A stretch of DNA of 64,000 bases. Source: Toxonevra muliebris. Taxonomy: Eukaryota; Arthropoda; Insecta; Diptera; Pallopteridae. This document shows positions 43,214-54,599 of this stretch, in pieces (the first letter of the stretch is position 1; each line of letters begins with the position of its first letter). The notes under the pieces were generated by a model. It was not told the origin of the DNA, made no database searches, and worked only from the letters and a program-made list of their open reading frames with translations. The translations under genes were made by a program, and so were the position numbers. The stretch lies in contig OY829328.1 in NCBI GenBank assembly GCA_963691655.1, positions 75,210,400 to 75,274,399 of the forward strand. Direction: 5' to 3'.

Positions 43214-44436
43214 GGGTTGTAACGAATATAGATTTTCATTTTAAAGCAAAATTTGTGAATTAGTTTTCGCCACAGTTTCGGGTTTTCTTTTAGTTTCGCT
43301 TCTGTTTTTTGTTTTATTATATTTAACGCAAAAGTTTTGGTTTCAGCAAAAAAAATATATTTTCTTTTCATTTCTGCTTTTTCTAAACAAAATATTTTAA
43401 TATTTGCTTTCGGTTTCGCTAAAAAAATATTTCTACCATATCGTCGACTGAGAATTGGTTTGGCGTATCGGTATAGGAATACGTATACATATACGGCAAA
43501 TCAATTCTCAGGCGACGATATATTGATTACGGTTTCACTGGTCGGTTTTGGTTAAAAAAAATATATATTCACTTTAGTTTTCGCTTTCGTTTTCATTAAT
43601 AATATTTTCATTTCATCTTTTAGGTTCGATTTCATATTCGCTTTGTTTCTGATTTCACTACCAAAATATTTTCATATTTGATTTGAGTTTCGCCTATGGC
43701 TTTGATGAAAAAAATATTTCTATTTCTTGAACAAAAAAAAAAAAAGTTATTGCAGTATTTGCTTTCGGTTTCTCTAACAAAAATTTCAATATTCAAGCTC
43801 GCTTTCAGTTTCGCTAAGAAAATTTCCTAATTTATTTCTGTTTCGCTTCGATTTCAATGATTTATTTTTATATGTTTTTTCGGTTCCAATTTCGCAATCG
43901 ATTTGGTTTTAATCTTGCTTCAAAAAGAAAAAAAAAATTTAAATTCGCCTTTGGTCTCGATTTCGTCTTAGGTTTTGCTGTAAAACTAATTCTCTATTCG
44001 CTTTGGGTTTTAATCCCTTTATTTGAATTTCGCAATTACATTCGGTTTCGATTTCGCTTCCAGGCATTTCAAGTTTCGTTAAAACAAAAACATTTCTAAG
44101 TTGGGCTTTGAGTTCTCTTTCGGTTTCGCTTTATACCAAAAATATACTCGTTGATGGTATCACTAAAAAGAAAATTTTCCGTGTTCACTTTGGGTTTTCT
44201 AAAAAATTTTTTGAAATTCTCTTTCAAGTTCTTTTTCGATTTCGCTTTCGGCTTTACGTAAAAACAAAAATTTCTGTATTATTTTTCGGCTCCAATTTTT
44301 CATTTAGGTTTGGTTTCTCATTCGATTTTACTTAAAAGAAATATTTCTTTATATTAACATTCGGTTTCTCAAACGAAATACCTCAATATTTCGGTTTCGG
44401 TTTTCGCATCTCGTGTCATCACTTTCGTTACAACTC
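43214..44436. mobile_element. TA-flanked inverted-repeat element with tandem-repeat interior
   Basis: GGGTTGTAACGAA (43214-43226) and TTCGTTACAACTC (44424-44436) are inverted with one mismatch and flanked by TA (43212-43213 and 44437-44438). The inside is a decayed tandem array of TTTCGCTTTCGGTTTCGCTA-type units with AAAAATATTTC spacers. A separate hairpin element (43438-43521) interrupts it. The superfamily is unknown. Confidence 0.6.
43438..43521. mobile_element. Hairpin element H, copy 1
   Basis: 84 bp, almost fully palindromic: ATATCGTCGACTGAGAATTG at the left and CAATTCTCAGGCGACGATAT at the right, with TTTGGCGTAT / ATACGGCAAA inside. The second copy is at 59895-59976. Confidence 0.75.
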
Positions 44437-44439
44437 TAT

Positions 44440-45254
44440 TACATACACAAACAAACAAAAAATAAATGAAACACTTTCAAAAAAAAAAAAATAAAATAAA
44501 ATATTATTTGCAAATGGAATGGGTGGAGTATAATTTTTTTCTATACAATTTTTTAACAAACAAAATTTATTTCATAACTTCAAAAGAAAAAAAAGAGATA
44601 GCGTCTGAAAAAAATATAAACGAATAAGAGAGAAAGAGAGAGAGAGAGAGTGAAGCTCAAAGGGACACAGCATTCAAACATAAGTAGCAAATAAATATTA
44701 TAATGTAATATTTTGAACATTTTGGACACGTTATTGCCGCAATTTAGTTTGAGCAATAAACAAAAAAGCACAAAAAAAAAGTAAAAAATGAACAGCGGCA
44801 GGCAAAAGGACAAACGAATTTTTACAATTGAGTTGCTCTTTTTGATATTTTTTTTCTTATTTTCCTTTCTTTTTTTGCTAGAATTTTTTTTTTTTGCCTC
44901 GACAATAATTTTAGAAATTTATTGGCATTACAAAATATATAAAAAGTACAGAATTTTATTTTCCAATGAATTAATAGAAAACAAAATTTACGCCTCAGGC
45001 TACAAAAATCATAGCAATATTTAAATTTACATAAATATAAATGTTAGAAATATTACTAGGCGCACTGTTGGTTGTATGTCTGTATATATGAGAAAAAGAT
45101 TGTGTGTTTGTAAATCAATTTAATTGTTTCATTTTAAAACAAATGAATTATTTCTTTTTATACTTCAAATAATAATATTTATTATAATTCAAATAATAAT
45201 ATTTATTATTATTTGATACGTTACCGTTACATAAATAATACAAAAAAAAAGTAA
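44440..45254. other. No gene seen
   Basis: AT-rich; GA tract at 44630-44652 and a direct duplication of AATAATAATATTTATTAT at 45165-45215. Confidence 0.55.
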
Positions 45255-45302
45255 AATAAGTACCTTCTGCACTCGTTATTTTATGCATTGTTTATGTTCC
45301 CT
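45255..45302 (+). repeat. Direct repeat upstream of hammerhead copy 2
   Basis: AATAAGTACCTTCTGCACTC followed by TTATGCATTGTTTATGTTCC; repeated at 45599-45646 with an offset of 344 bp. Confidence 0.75.
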
Positions 45303-45401
45303 ATTCAGTGAAGATATTGGGAATCAAATCCGTAATTCTGGGTTATGATTTCAAATATTAGTAGCTTATATAGGATATTGAAAGATTAAGAACTATCACT
45401 A

Positions 45402-45450
45402 AGATCACTGATGAGGAATTGTGGCGGATTCCGAAACGGCCGTCTGATTT
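45402..45450 (+). ncRNA. Hammerhead-ribozyme-like motif, copy 2
   Basis: All elements of a hammerhead are present in 49 nt: stem I AGATCA (45402-45407) with TGATTT (45445-45450), six pairs including one G-U; core CTGATGA (45408-45414); stem II GGAATT-GTGGCG-GATTCC, six pairs including one G-U; GAAA (45433-45436); stem III palindrome ACGGCCGT (45436-45443); cleavage triplet GTC (45442-45444). Relative to copy 1, stem II and stem III carry compensating changes. A direct repeat flanks it at 344-bp spacing, as in tandem or LTR-like hammerhead carriers. Self-cleavage is inferred, not shown. Confidence 0.7.
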
Positions 45451-45598
45451 GCCCGTCTCTATATACATTGTTGTTGTGATGACTACATTTGTCCATTAAC
45501 CTGTTTATATATAACTTCAAATAACGAAATTGACATGAACTTAAGTCATGACTTTGAAAACTAACCTCTAGATTTAATTTTCATAGTCTCCTAAAAAA

Positions 45599-45646
45599 AA
45601 TAAGTACCTTCTGCACTCGTCACTTAATGCATTGTTCATGTTCCAA
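45599..45646 (+). repeat. Direct repeat downstream of hammerhead copy 2
   Basis: AATAAGTACCTTCTGCACTC ... TTAATGCATTGTTCATGTTCC, the partner of 45255-45302. Confidence 0.75.
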
Positions 45647-45649
45647 AAA

Positions 45650-46555
45650 GTGCAACCATGGGTTGTCAAATTTTTTTTCCAATGTTCCACTATTTCATTG
45701 ATGTGTAAGTCTATTCCACAACCGTTTCCGGATATAGAAATTATGGGTTGCATACATTTAGGCTTAAAGTAAAATATATAATAAAACTCAAACTTATAAA
45801 TCCACTCGTACTAGGAAACCGCACACGACACCGGCATGACGTTTGATTTTAATTTCTATCAATTCACTCACCTATTTATATTTTCCTTCAGACCGGTGTA
45901 AAAATCCAGTAAATTAACCAGAAAATGGTGGAAAATTTATTTTTCATACAACATTATCGATTAAATTGGAGAATGTTGGAAAGAGAAGGGTGTGAAAGAG
46001 AGGACAAGGAAAGAGTGAAAGGGGAAAGAAAGGGAACTGCAAGAAAATGAAGAAGGATGGAGAAAAAAAAGAAGGAAAAGGAGAAAAAGAAAAGAGATGG
46101 AAAAGCGGTCGGGGGGAGAGGGGGAGGGAGAGGTTGGAAGGTAAATTTCTTCTTCTTATTTTGATTTGAAATTTTGTCACGTTTACATCAGCTCGCTTTC
46201 AATGGTGTCTGTCTGTCAGTGTATCTGTGCGGGTGGAATTTTGCAATGGATTTTAAACTAACTTCAAGATGAGCTAGATACTTGAAACTTTAAACATAGC
46301 TCGGAATCGGATGACAATACAATATGAAATATCTAAAATATGCGCAGTCTTGGTTTTATAGATTCTTCTTACCAAATCTACTTAGTATATGAAAAGTCCA
46401 GTGCTAATTTACCTGCTATTAAAGTATTTGTTTTTATAGTGCTGGTTGCGAATTGGTCAGAATTGTAATTAGGAATATAAAATTTCACAAAAAACATTCT
46501 ACGAGCTATTTTAATGAATAAAAGCTGAACGGTTTCAAATTTCCTGCAAAAAAAC
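45650..46555. other. No gene seen
   Basis: Contains a purine-rich stretch (GGAAAG/GGGAGAGG, 45975-46140). Otherwise unremarkable. Confidence 0.55.
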
Positions 46556-46630
46556 AGATCATTCCCCGATTCCCCGCACTAAGTAAAAATCCCCGTAAAT
46601 CGGAGAATTCCCCGCAAGTTGGCATCGCTG
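46556..46630 (-). mobile_element. Orphan hAT-type terminus with CGGGG repeats
   Basis: On the minus strand CAGCGATGCCAACTTG at 46630 resembles hAT ends and is followed by four CGGGG motifs in 70 bp. The partner end was not found. Confidence 0.35.
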
Positions 46631-46660
46631 CTCTTGACTAAAATAGTTGTTGCACTATTA

Positions 46661-47925
46661 AGGAGTGAGATCGAAAAAATCTTAACATATATAAAATTCA
46701 ATAATTTTAAAACGGTTTTGACTTTTTTTATTTAATTGATAATATTTTAAAAGTTACAGAAAAAAATAACTTTTTTAGTTCTAACCACAAGGTCCACGTG
46801 GACCTTTTTTGGTAAGCCTTCCATTAGAGATTTGATAGTTGTTTCAGACACCTTTTTGGAACAGTTTGCCCATCTCCTTTTAAAATCGAATATTCAATAT
46901 TTTGGGATACCTTTTTTATGCTCTTTAAGTTTCTTTTCACAAGAGCCCAATATCTCTCCACTGGTCTTAGCTCCGGACAATTTGGGGGATTGGCCTCTCT
47001 TGGTACAAAAACTATGTTATTACTTTGGTACCTCTACAGAGCTTTCTTGTTGTAGTGACATGATGCCAAATCGGGCCAAAAATATGTGGACACATTGTGC
47101 TCTCTTATGAAAGGAAGAAATCTTTTTTTCAAATATTCTTTGATGTATATTTCGGTATTTATAGAGCCAGCCCACTGTAACAAATGACTTGCTTCTTTTG
47201 CCGCAACTGCATATAGCTTGCCATACCTGGAATTTTTTAGGAAATTTTGTCTGCTTTTGCAATCTAAATTGTTCTCCGACATTTCCTCGAGCATCAGCAA
47301 CATAACAATTTTGACCCGGAAGCTGCGTAAAATCTGCCAGTACATACGTTTCGTCGTCCATTATACAACATGAACATTTTTGTATGAAATTCGATTTTAA
47401 TTTCCGAGCCCTACTTTTGGCGTCTAAATTTTTTTGCAGCCTTCCTGTCTGGAACTTTTTGGACTTTGTATGTTTTCAAACCTGCATTGGCTTTGACTTT
47501 TCGCACCAAATAGTCAGAGCACTGGGCTAACCGGGCAGCTTTTCTACCAGATGTGTTTGGAAATCTTTTCAATATGCTTTCTATTTTATTGGCTTTCCCA
47601 ATATCATGTGGTCCTTGTTTTCTTCCCAAACCTGATTTCCTATCGATGGTCAAATTCTCTTGAAACTGTTTAATAACATTGGAAACAGTTTGACGGCAGA
47701 CCTTCAATTCTTTGGCCAATTTTTTGTAGGGCCAATTTGGAATTTTTTTAAAATTTTTAATAATTTTAAGACGTACTTCTTTTTTCGTCACTCATTTTGA
47801 TCAAACTCACAATAAATCAACATGTTTGTCATTAAAAATAACAACTGACATATTTTTCAAAGATAACTAGAGCAAAGAAATTTTTAAATTTTACAGCTAA
47901 AAACGTGTGTTTTAATCTCACTCCT
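46661..47925 (-). mobile_element. Tc1/mariner DD37E element, copy A
   Basis: TA on both sides (46659-46660, 47926-47927). Left repeat AGGAGTGAGATCGAAAAAAT. The right repeat begins AGGAGTGAGATT but has lost about 11 bp (GAAAAAATCTT) compared with copy B. The interior encodes a minus-strand transposase. Length 1265 bp. Confidence 0.88.
46812..47791 (-). pseudogene. DD37E transposase, copy A, inactivated
   Basis: ATG at 47791 starts MTKKEVRLKIIKNFKKIPNW; the first HTH is YKKLAKELKVCRQTVSNVIK and the second lies around TSGRKAARLAQCSDYLVRKV. A frameshift near 47410 precedes MDDETYVLADF (first catalytic D). A second frameshift near 47180 leads into GSINTEIYIKEYLKKRF and YFWPDLASCH (second D retained). 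A TAG follows KKAL, and the C-terminal part CPELRPVERYW keeps the final E with 37 residues between D and E. This spacing defines the DD37E group described in mosquitoes. Two frameshifts and one stop abolish function. Confidence 0.85.
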
Positions 47926-47927
47926 TA

Positions 47928-48307
47928 AATATAATATAATATAAAATATTAGCGATTATTTACTTACAAGCACAATAATTATAGTACAGCATACTTTTAG
48001 GTTGGTGTATTAATATCATTATTATACAATAATTATAGTACAGCATACATTCAGGCTGGAGCATACTTCCACGCTTCTAGTTTAATATCATACAAGTATT
48101 TTCACAATTAATTTTCAGCACAATTAATTTTCAGCACACGGGGGTTAGGAATCTGTATGGGGTTATAAATCTCTATGAGGCTAGGGGAAATTATTTTGTA
48201 CTTTTTAGTTCATTTTAAGAACGTGGTACATTAAAATTTTTTTTATATAGATAATTATTAGAGACCTATGAAACTGAAATCTAGTAGTTCATATTCCATA
48301 GTTTGAA
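47928..48307. other. No gene seen
   Basis: A 57-bp direct duplication with CAATAATTATAGTACAGCAT at about 47971 and 48028; otherwise AT-rich. Confidence 0.55.
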
Positions 48308-48420
48308 TATTGAGGTTTGTTAACGGGCTTAGATGAAACGTAATTTTTTTGTCAAAGTGACTAAGTCGCAACAATGTAAAAAATGACGCTTCATTTAAGC
48401 CCGTTACCAAACCTTGAAAT
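48308..48420. mobile_element. Small hairpin element
   Basis: GAGGTTTGTTAACGGGCTTA (48312) mirrors TAAGCCCGTTACCAAACCTT (48396-48415). Arms about 38 bp around a loop of about 35 bp. Non-coding. Confidence 0.55.
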
Positions 48421-49789
48421 TGTTTTTTTATTTAAATTATTTTCTACTATTAGCAATGTAAAAAACTAATACTACTACAAAAACTAAAGCTTTAACATTC
48501 AAAATTTCTACACTCATATGAATATAGATTTGTTTAGCAGAAACTAAAACCAGAAATAAATTAACAATTAAGAAAATTATTGTCACACCAAACCAACAGA
48601 ACTAAAGTGTGACTTCATACAGAACCGGACAACAACATTAATTGCATCATAATAACAGCAAAGAGAATATTTCCATAGCAGACATTCTTACAAATGGTAA
48701 AAATAAAACTCACTAACAACAAAAGCAATGAAGAAATACAAACAAAAAAACGCACACATGCAAACATATACATACATGATAATGTTCAAAATACAATATA
48801 AAAAAGAATGAGCGCATTTTGTGTTTACTTGAATGTATGTATGTAAGTGTGTGTGTGTGAGAAAATAATTGCATATATAAAATTATGAAACTACCACTCA
48901 AAAACATAAATACATAGACCAAACAAAAAACACATATACAAACACACACATGAAATTCACATAAAATAAAAAACTAATACTCAAACAGAAATTGCTTATT
49001 ACAAAAACACATTGCATATGCGTGTGTGCCTGTGTGTTTGAGTTTGAGAGAGAGGGAGAGAGAGAGAGAGAGTGTACTAGTGCATACCCATGAAAATGCC
49101 CAGAACATAAACATAACACATAAAAAAATATTATCACCATTAAAGCATATATATATTTGAGAATATATAGTATGCATGGTTCTGTATATGTGTGCGTGTG
49201 TTTTAATGAAAATTTCTTATAATACCTAAGTGTGTGTGTGTGTGTGTGCATTTGTGTTAATGGTGTGTGACTGTATTGTTATTAACCACATTTTATATGT
49301 AATTATTTTCATTGTGGCTATACAAACACACACACTTACACACATTCACATTTTGCAAATACAGAAACCCTATAACAAAACACCTTTGAAAACGTATATA
49401 TGTGTGTGTGTGTGTATTTGCATATGCCTGTGTATGCAAGTGTGAAAGTTTAACCAAATTTTGATGGTTTACATTTTGGTTAATAGTCACAATTTGTGGT
49501 TTAAAGTTGCGGATAGCAGAAATCGTTGACAAGCTACACAAACAAATATATGTATGTATATACAGTATGTGTACTTCAAACTTTAACTAGCTTTGTCTAT
49601 ATGTATGTATATCAGGAAAGCAATGATTTAATTGACAAATTTTAAAATAACCAATTACTTTTGTGCTGGTCAAGCCTACAGCATTTTTTAATTTATTACA
49701 CCATATCTCTTTCTCTTTTTAATACATCTAAAATTTGCAAAAAAGTATTGTACTCTAATACGATTTTCAGAATACTCTCTTCAAAGTAA
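48421..49789. other. No gene seen; TG/CA and GA microsatellites
   Basis: CA/TG runs at 48850, 48940, 49230-49246, 49325 and 49400-49413, GA at 49044-49072, TATG repeats at 49550 and 49600. The C/V/H-rich frames come from these runs. Confidence 0.7.
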
Positions 49790-49974
49790 AAAAATGGCTC
49801 CTCTAGCATGACACTCCATAGGGTTTTTGCATATTTGAAAGAGCACAAGTTCGAATGAGAGCATTACTGCAGCATTAGTGGTTCTCTCTTATTTTTCAGA
49901 CCACTGCTCTCTCTCTCTCTCTCTCTCTTACTCCATTTATCTTCCGTAGCGAAGCTGATCTCTCAACTGTTAAT
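49790..49974 (+). repeat. Direct repeat, left copy, flanking hAT-5
   Basis: Shares with 52021-52200 the ordered blocks ACACTCCAT, AAAGAGCAC, AATGAGAGCA, TTTCAGACCA, a CT tract, ACTCCATTTATCT and CTCTCAA-TGTTAAT. Confidence 0.6.
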
Positions 49975-50745
49975 CAGTGTTGCCATATGTTTTTTTTTTT
50001 GAAAAACCTGTCATTTTCAGCAAAAACTCTTCTTTTTTTTTGGAGAAAAAATTGGAACAAAAAAAATACTAAAAACATATATACTTGACCGAAAAAAGCA
50101 GTACCAAAGAAATTATTGGATTTTTTTAAGGCTTTGTCATGTTCTGAGACACTAGTTTATATTCAAAAATAAATATTTTTTATCTTACATATCCACATCC
50201 GATTTCTACTCCAAATGCCAGTTTTTTGGGATCTTATAAATATATTTACTATTTTGGCAAAAAGAAAAAAGGACCCATTAGAAGAATACCATTTCCTACA
50301 ATAGATCGTCAGACGTAAACATCGAGAAATGCACGGTTATATCACAAAAACTGAACACTAAAAACCGACCTGCTTAAACGAGCTGTACCGAATGTGACGC
50401 AACTCATGGCACTCATCGTCAATTTTTGTATTTCTTCTGATTTAATAATATTGGGTACAAAACCACGCAAATTTAAAAACAAATAGAGAAATCTTTTATT
50501 TTTAAACAATTCGTGGGTACCAAAAGTTCTATACATTTTAGAAAATCATTGTCAAAATCCAATTTTTTTTTAAAGTGAATTGCATAGTTCTACGTAAAAT
50601 AACGTACAATGATCTCTAAAATCCATTTCACCTACTTCGGATAATATATTAATTTATTAAAGCCAAATATGCCACATAAACAAATCGCATTGTTATAATC
50701 GTAAAAAAAAAACTAAAAAACTGAATAAAATAAAATTTAGCTGTA

Positions 50746-51936
50746 TTGGGAGTGAATGTATGAACTCGTATTTTTTTCGTAATTTGGACATTTATTGTGA
50801 AAAAGTGATTATAAATTTAATCTTTAAAGTTTTGTCCATCGTTAGCCACAACCTTTTCCCATCTTTCTGGTAGCATACGGATTCCGCTTCCTTCAAAAGA
50901 ACTCCTCATCTTTTGAGGCTATCCACGAATCGACCCATTTTTTGAGTTCTTCGCAAGAACGGAAGTGCTGTTCAGCCAGGCCATGTGTCATCGATCGGAA
51001 CAAGTGGTAATCAGAAGGAGCAATGTCTAGAGAATACGGCGGGTGGGGTAGCACTTCCCATTTCAGCGTTTCCAAGTGTTCTCGGCTCAAATGCATCAAT
51101 TGTAGTCGGTAGCGGTCGCCAGTGATCGTTTCATTCGATTTCAACAGCTCATAATACACGACACCTTTCATATTCCACCAAATACACAGCATGAGCTTGG
51201 ATCCATGGATGTTCGGCTTTGCCGTTGATGTTGATGCATGTCCGGGCGGTCCCCATGATTTTTTACGCTTTGGGTTATCGTAACGTATCCACTTTTCATC
51301 GCCAGTCACAATACGATGCAGAAAACTCTTTCTTTCTGTCGTTCAATCAGCAGTTCACATGCGAAAAATCGTCGTTCAACATCTCTCGGCTTCAATTCGT
51401 ACGGCACCCAATTTCCTTGCTTTTGAATCATTCCCAATGCTTTTAATCGTTTAGAAATGGTTGATTGATCAACTCCTAAAGATTCTGCAAAATCTTGTTG
51501 TGTTTGACATGAATCTTCTTCGAGTAATGCCTTCAATTCTTCATCTTCGAACTTTTTCGGGCCACCTGAACGTTCCCTGTCTTTAACATCAAAATCAGCA
51601 CTTTTGAAACGGGCATACCACACCTGACACATTCTAACGTCTATAGCATAGTCAGGATAAGCTTCAGTGAGTAAACGATGTGCTTCAGTTGCGTTTTTCT
51701 TTCAATGGAAGAAGCAAATTAAAACTTCCCGCAAATGTTGTTTTGTTGGCACGAAATTCGACATTTTCAGCTATAGTAAAACACTTTTGTAAAATTATGA
51801 AAATTATTTGACAGATCAATTCTTATAGTATTTTTGGCGCTCTTCGAGATAGAATAGCTGTCAATGTCAAAAAAATGGCGCGTATGATAGATATGAAGTT
51901 AGTCACAACTACGAGTTTATACATTCATACTCCCAA
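50746..51936 (-). mobile_element. mariner element, mellifera-like (DD34D type), internally deleted
   Basis: Inverted ends TTGGGAGTGAATGTATGAAC (50746) and, from 51936 inverted, TTGGGAGTATGAATGTATAA; TA before the left end, TG (mutated TA) after the right. 1191 bp, about 100 bp shorter than typical for the family. Inserted into hAT-5. Confidence 0.88.
50817..51764 (-). pseudogene. mariner transposase, inactivated
   Basis: ATG at 51764 starts MSNFVPTKQHLREVLICFFH, followed by a TGA where a tryptophan codon would be expected. The HTH region is intact at LLEEDSCQTQQDFAESLGVD and QSTISKRLKALG. WVPYELKPRDVERR follows. A frameshift near 51310 separates it from the catalytic part starting TGDEKWIRYDNPKRKKSWG (first D). 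The sequence LMHLSRE runs straight into HLETLKWEVLPHPPYS, so roughly 35 residues with the second catalytic D are missing. The third D is present in LDIAPSDYHLF. A last frameshift precedes GIRMLPERWEKVVANDGQNF and the stop at 50817. The wording of the motifs is that of the mellifera subfamily. Inactive. Confidence 0.88.
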
Positions 51937-52020
51937 TGTTTTTGAGGGAAAAACTGGAAACCAGTCTGTCATCTCAAAAAACAGGCAAAAATAGATTTAT
52001 CTGCACATGTGGTAACACTG

Positions 52021-52200
52021 AGCATTACACTCCATTATGTTTTTTTTGTATTGCAAATACCAAAGAGCACAATGTAAAATGAGAGCAGTAAAACAGCAAT
52101 AGTTGTGCTCTCTTCTTTCAGACCATTACTGTCTCTCTCTCTCTCTTCCTCTCTTTTACTCCATTTATCTACCTCTCAATTGTTAATTGTAGTAATGCAA
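52021..52200 (+). repeat. Direct repeat, right copy, flanking hAT-5
   Basis: Partner of 49790-49974. Confidence 0.6.
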
Positions 52201-54599
52201 TGCAAGCACCGTTAATAAAAAACAACAAAGTAAAGTATCATTCTCTTTTAATCTCTCATTGCCAGCAATAGTTGAAGAATATAGTGCAGTTATGGTCACT
52301 TACACACACACAATGATCAGCTTAGCTCTTTTTGTATAGAAATGAGTACAGTATATGTGAAATTGCTTGTGCCCTTGTGCATGTGTACTACTCTTTAGCT
52401 AACACTGGTGTTATACAGCAAAATATAATTGTTGCTAATAACAAATCTGTGGTCACAAGGCATAACAGCATAAGTGTGTTTTTTGAATTTTACAGGAGAG
52501 CACTGCAAAGATTCAAATGCTAATAGCAATTAAGTTGAGTTGCGCTATTTTTCCTTTAATATCTCGTAAACCACTGAACCGAAATTCATAAAATTTTGAC
52601 ACAATTTGAAATCGGATATGAAGATTTCAATTATGATAATAACTCGAATTCGACAAAAATCGAGTTGTGTTGTTATGGCTTGTGACTATAGCAATTCTCG
52701 AGTAAAATAAACATTTTTTGATTTCGAATTTTCAAATATGAACGTATAACTATTCAGTTACTTCATAATTTGCAAACATTGTTAAAGTGGTATAAAAAAA
52801 ATTGGCGCCCAGATTCGGATTCAGCAACAAAAATTATATTGTAAATGACTATTCAGGTTCTTAAGTTTGAGCTAATGTAATTTCTTTCACATTCTAAGAT
52901 AATAAACAAAAGCGTAGTAATATAGAAAAGCAATATTATTTATTTTCCCCTTTTTTAATTGTATCTTTTTCTAATTATTTATTTTCTTTCATAAATTAAC
53001 TTAACCAACAAGAAAAATAAAAAAATTCAGCATCACAACTTTGAGGTAATTAGCAAAAAAAAAAGTAAAGAAAAAAAATTTCGAATACCTTTGTAAGTTT
53101 TCATTAAGTATTTGTTATTTTGTTAATAACAAAAATAAATAACAAAAGCAACAACAACAATAACAAAAAAGTTGTCGCAAATACTTTTTTGCTGCTGGGT
53201 GCTGTTTGCTGGTATCAAAAAATTCCGCTATAAGTGGCAGAATTAAATGAGTTAGTATAAAAATTTAAAGGTATCCCAGAAAATGAAAAGAAAAGTTTTT
53301 TAATGAAGTTTCAAAAGGAAAACAGGAAAAAAAAAAAAAACAAAACAAAAAAGTTACAGAGTTGCCATTTTAATTGACTTTCTGAGAAATTTTTTGTTTT
53401 TGTTTTTTTTTTTTTGTTATTTTGTAAAACACAAAAGTAAATAAGCAAAAAAGTATGAAAGTTGTAAATTAAAAAAAGAAAATATATAATGAAATTTTAA
53501 AATACATCGTTGAGTAGGTACTTGAATATTTTTTTGGTAACAAAATTATAAGCTATGTACATAAGTATGTATACTCTGAAGTAAGATTTTAGATTTAAGT
53601 AAATACGACGGTAAAATGGCAATTCAAATAGATTTTAAGAATCATTTGAAGCAATCATATTTTCTCTACAATAACCTCTTGAGTATCAGATAAGTAATTC
53701 TCTACCTAAATCTCTAAGATCTCATAGCGGTAATTCAGAAAGAGTGTGGTTAAGTGAAGAAAAGTTTGCTCTTTAATGCAGTTATGAAGAGAACAAAGAG
53801 TATTGTGTGAGAGAATAGAAGCAGAGAGCATCAGCTGTTCTCGTTCATACTATAATCATCGTGTTTATTATTTGGACATATGAAATATTGTTGTTACTTT
53901 TTTACTGTACGCTCTCTCTCTCTTTTATATTTTGTATTTCCTTACTCTCCACATATACATACACAAGTGTTTTGTACACAAATACAAGTATGCGTGTACG
54001 TAACCGCTCTCTCGTTTAAAACCCATTCCTCGCCTTAGGTCGGATTCGTGCATCTAAGCATTCAATTTTTTCAGTGACCATATTGTGTCGTAGATCCATT
54101 TGAAATTCTTTTCATTTAAAGAAATCTTTAAGCATTTAAAGAAATCTATGTCCAAATGTTTTTTCTTTTTTCGTTTTCTTTGGTAATTATCTATATATAT
54201 TTCGGACTGATTTTCTGATCAAAGAAAATATATTTCCTTCTATGTGCATATGTTAAATGTAAATACATACATATATTTATGATTACTAATTAACATTGAT
54301 AATTTGTTTGATGTAATTAACATGTACACAAGTAAGTTTTCTTTGACATTAAATTTATATATTCATAAGTGCCCAGTATGAAAAAATAGTTAGTTTCTAC
54401 TTATTTTATAATTAGTGACTAGAGAGAAGGCAATAAGTACATAATCTTATCTCAATGACACCCATAGACCTACTAGCCCATTGTAAAGTTCCATTTTCAC
54501 TTGTAGCACTTCTGTCAATGATATCTTTTGGTTAAAAAAACTCAGCTTTGCAGACTTGACATCTATTCAATATCAAAAACTATATAATTTTAGTTTTTA
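52201..54599. other. No gene seen
   Basis: AT-rich with A-rich runs at 53330 and T runs at 53405. A CT tract lies at 53911-53922. Nothing recognised. Confidence 0.6.

Larger units (their letters stand above)
49975..52020. mobile_element. hAT-type element hAT-5 carrying a mariner
   Basis: Ends CAGTGTTGCCATATG (49975) and CATGTGGTAACACTG (to 52020), 13 of 15 matching as inverted repeats. Without the inserted mariner it would be about 850 bp. No hAT transposase frame is seen. No clear 8-bp duplication; it lies exactly between two direct repeats. Confidence 0.55.

Noticed and set aside
43337..44335. Frames rich in F-R-F-R-F resembling neuropeptide repeats
   Set aside because: They come from TTTCG-type tandem DNA repeats; no signal peptide, no basic cleavage sites, and all frames are broken.
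48713..49541. C/V/H-rich overlapping frames suggesting small secreted proteins
   Set aside because: Caused by CA/TG microsatellites on both strands.
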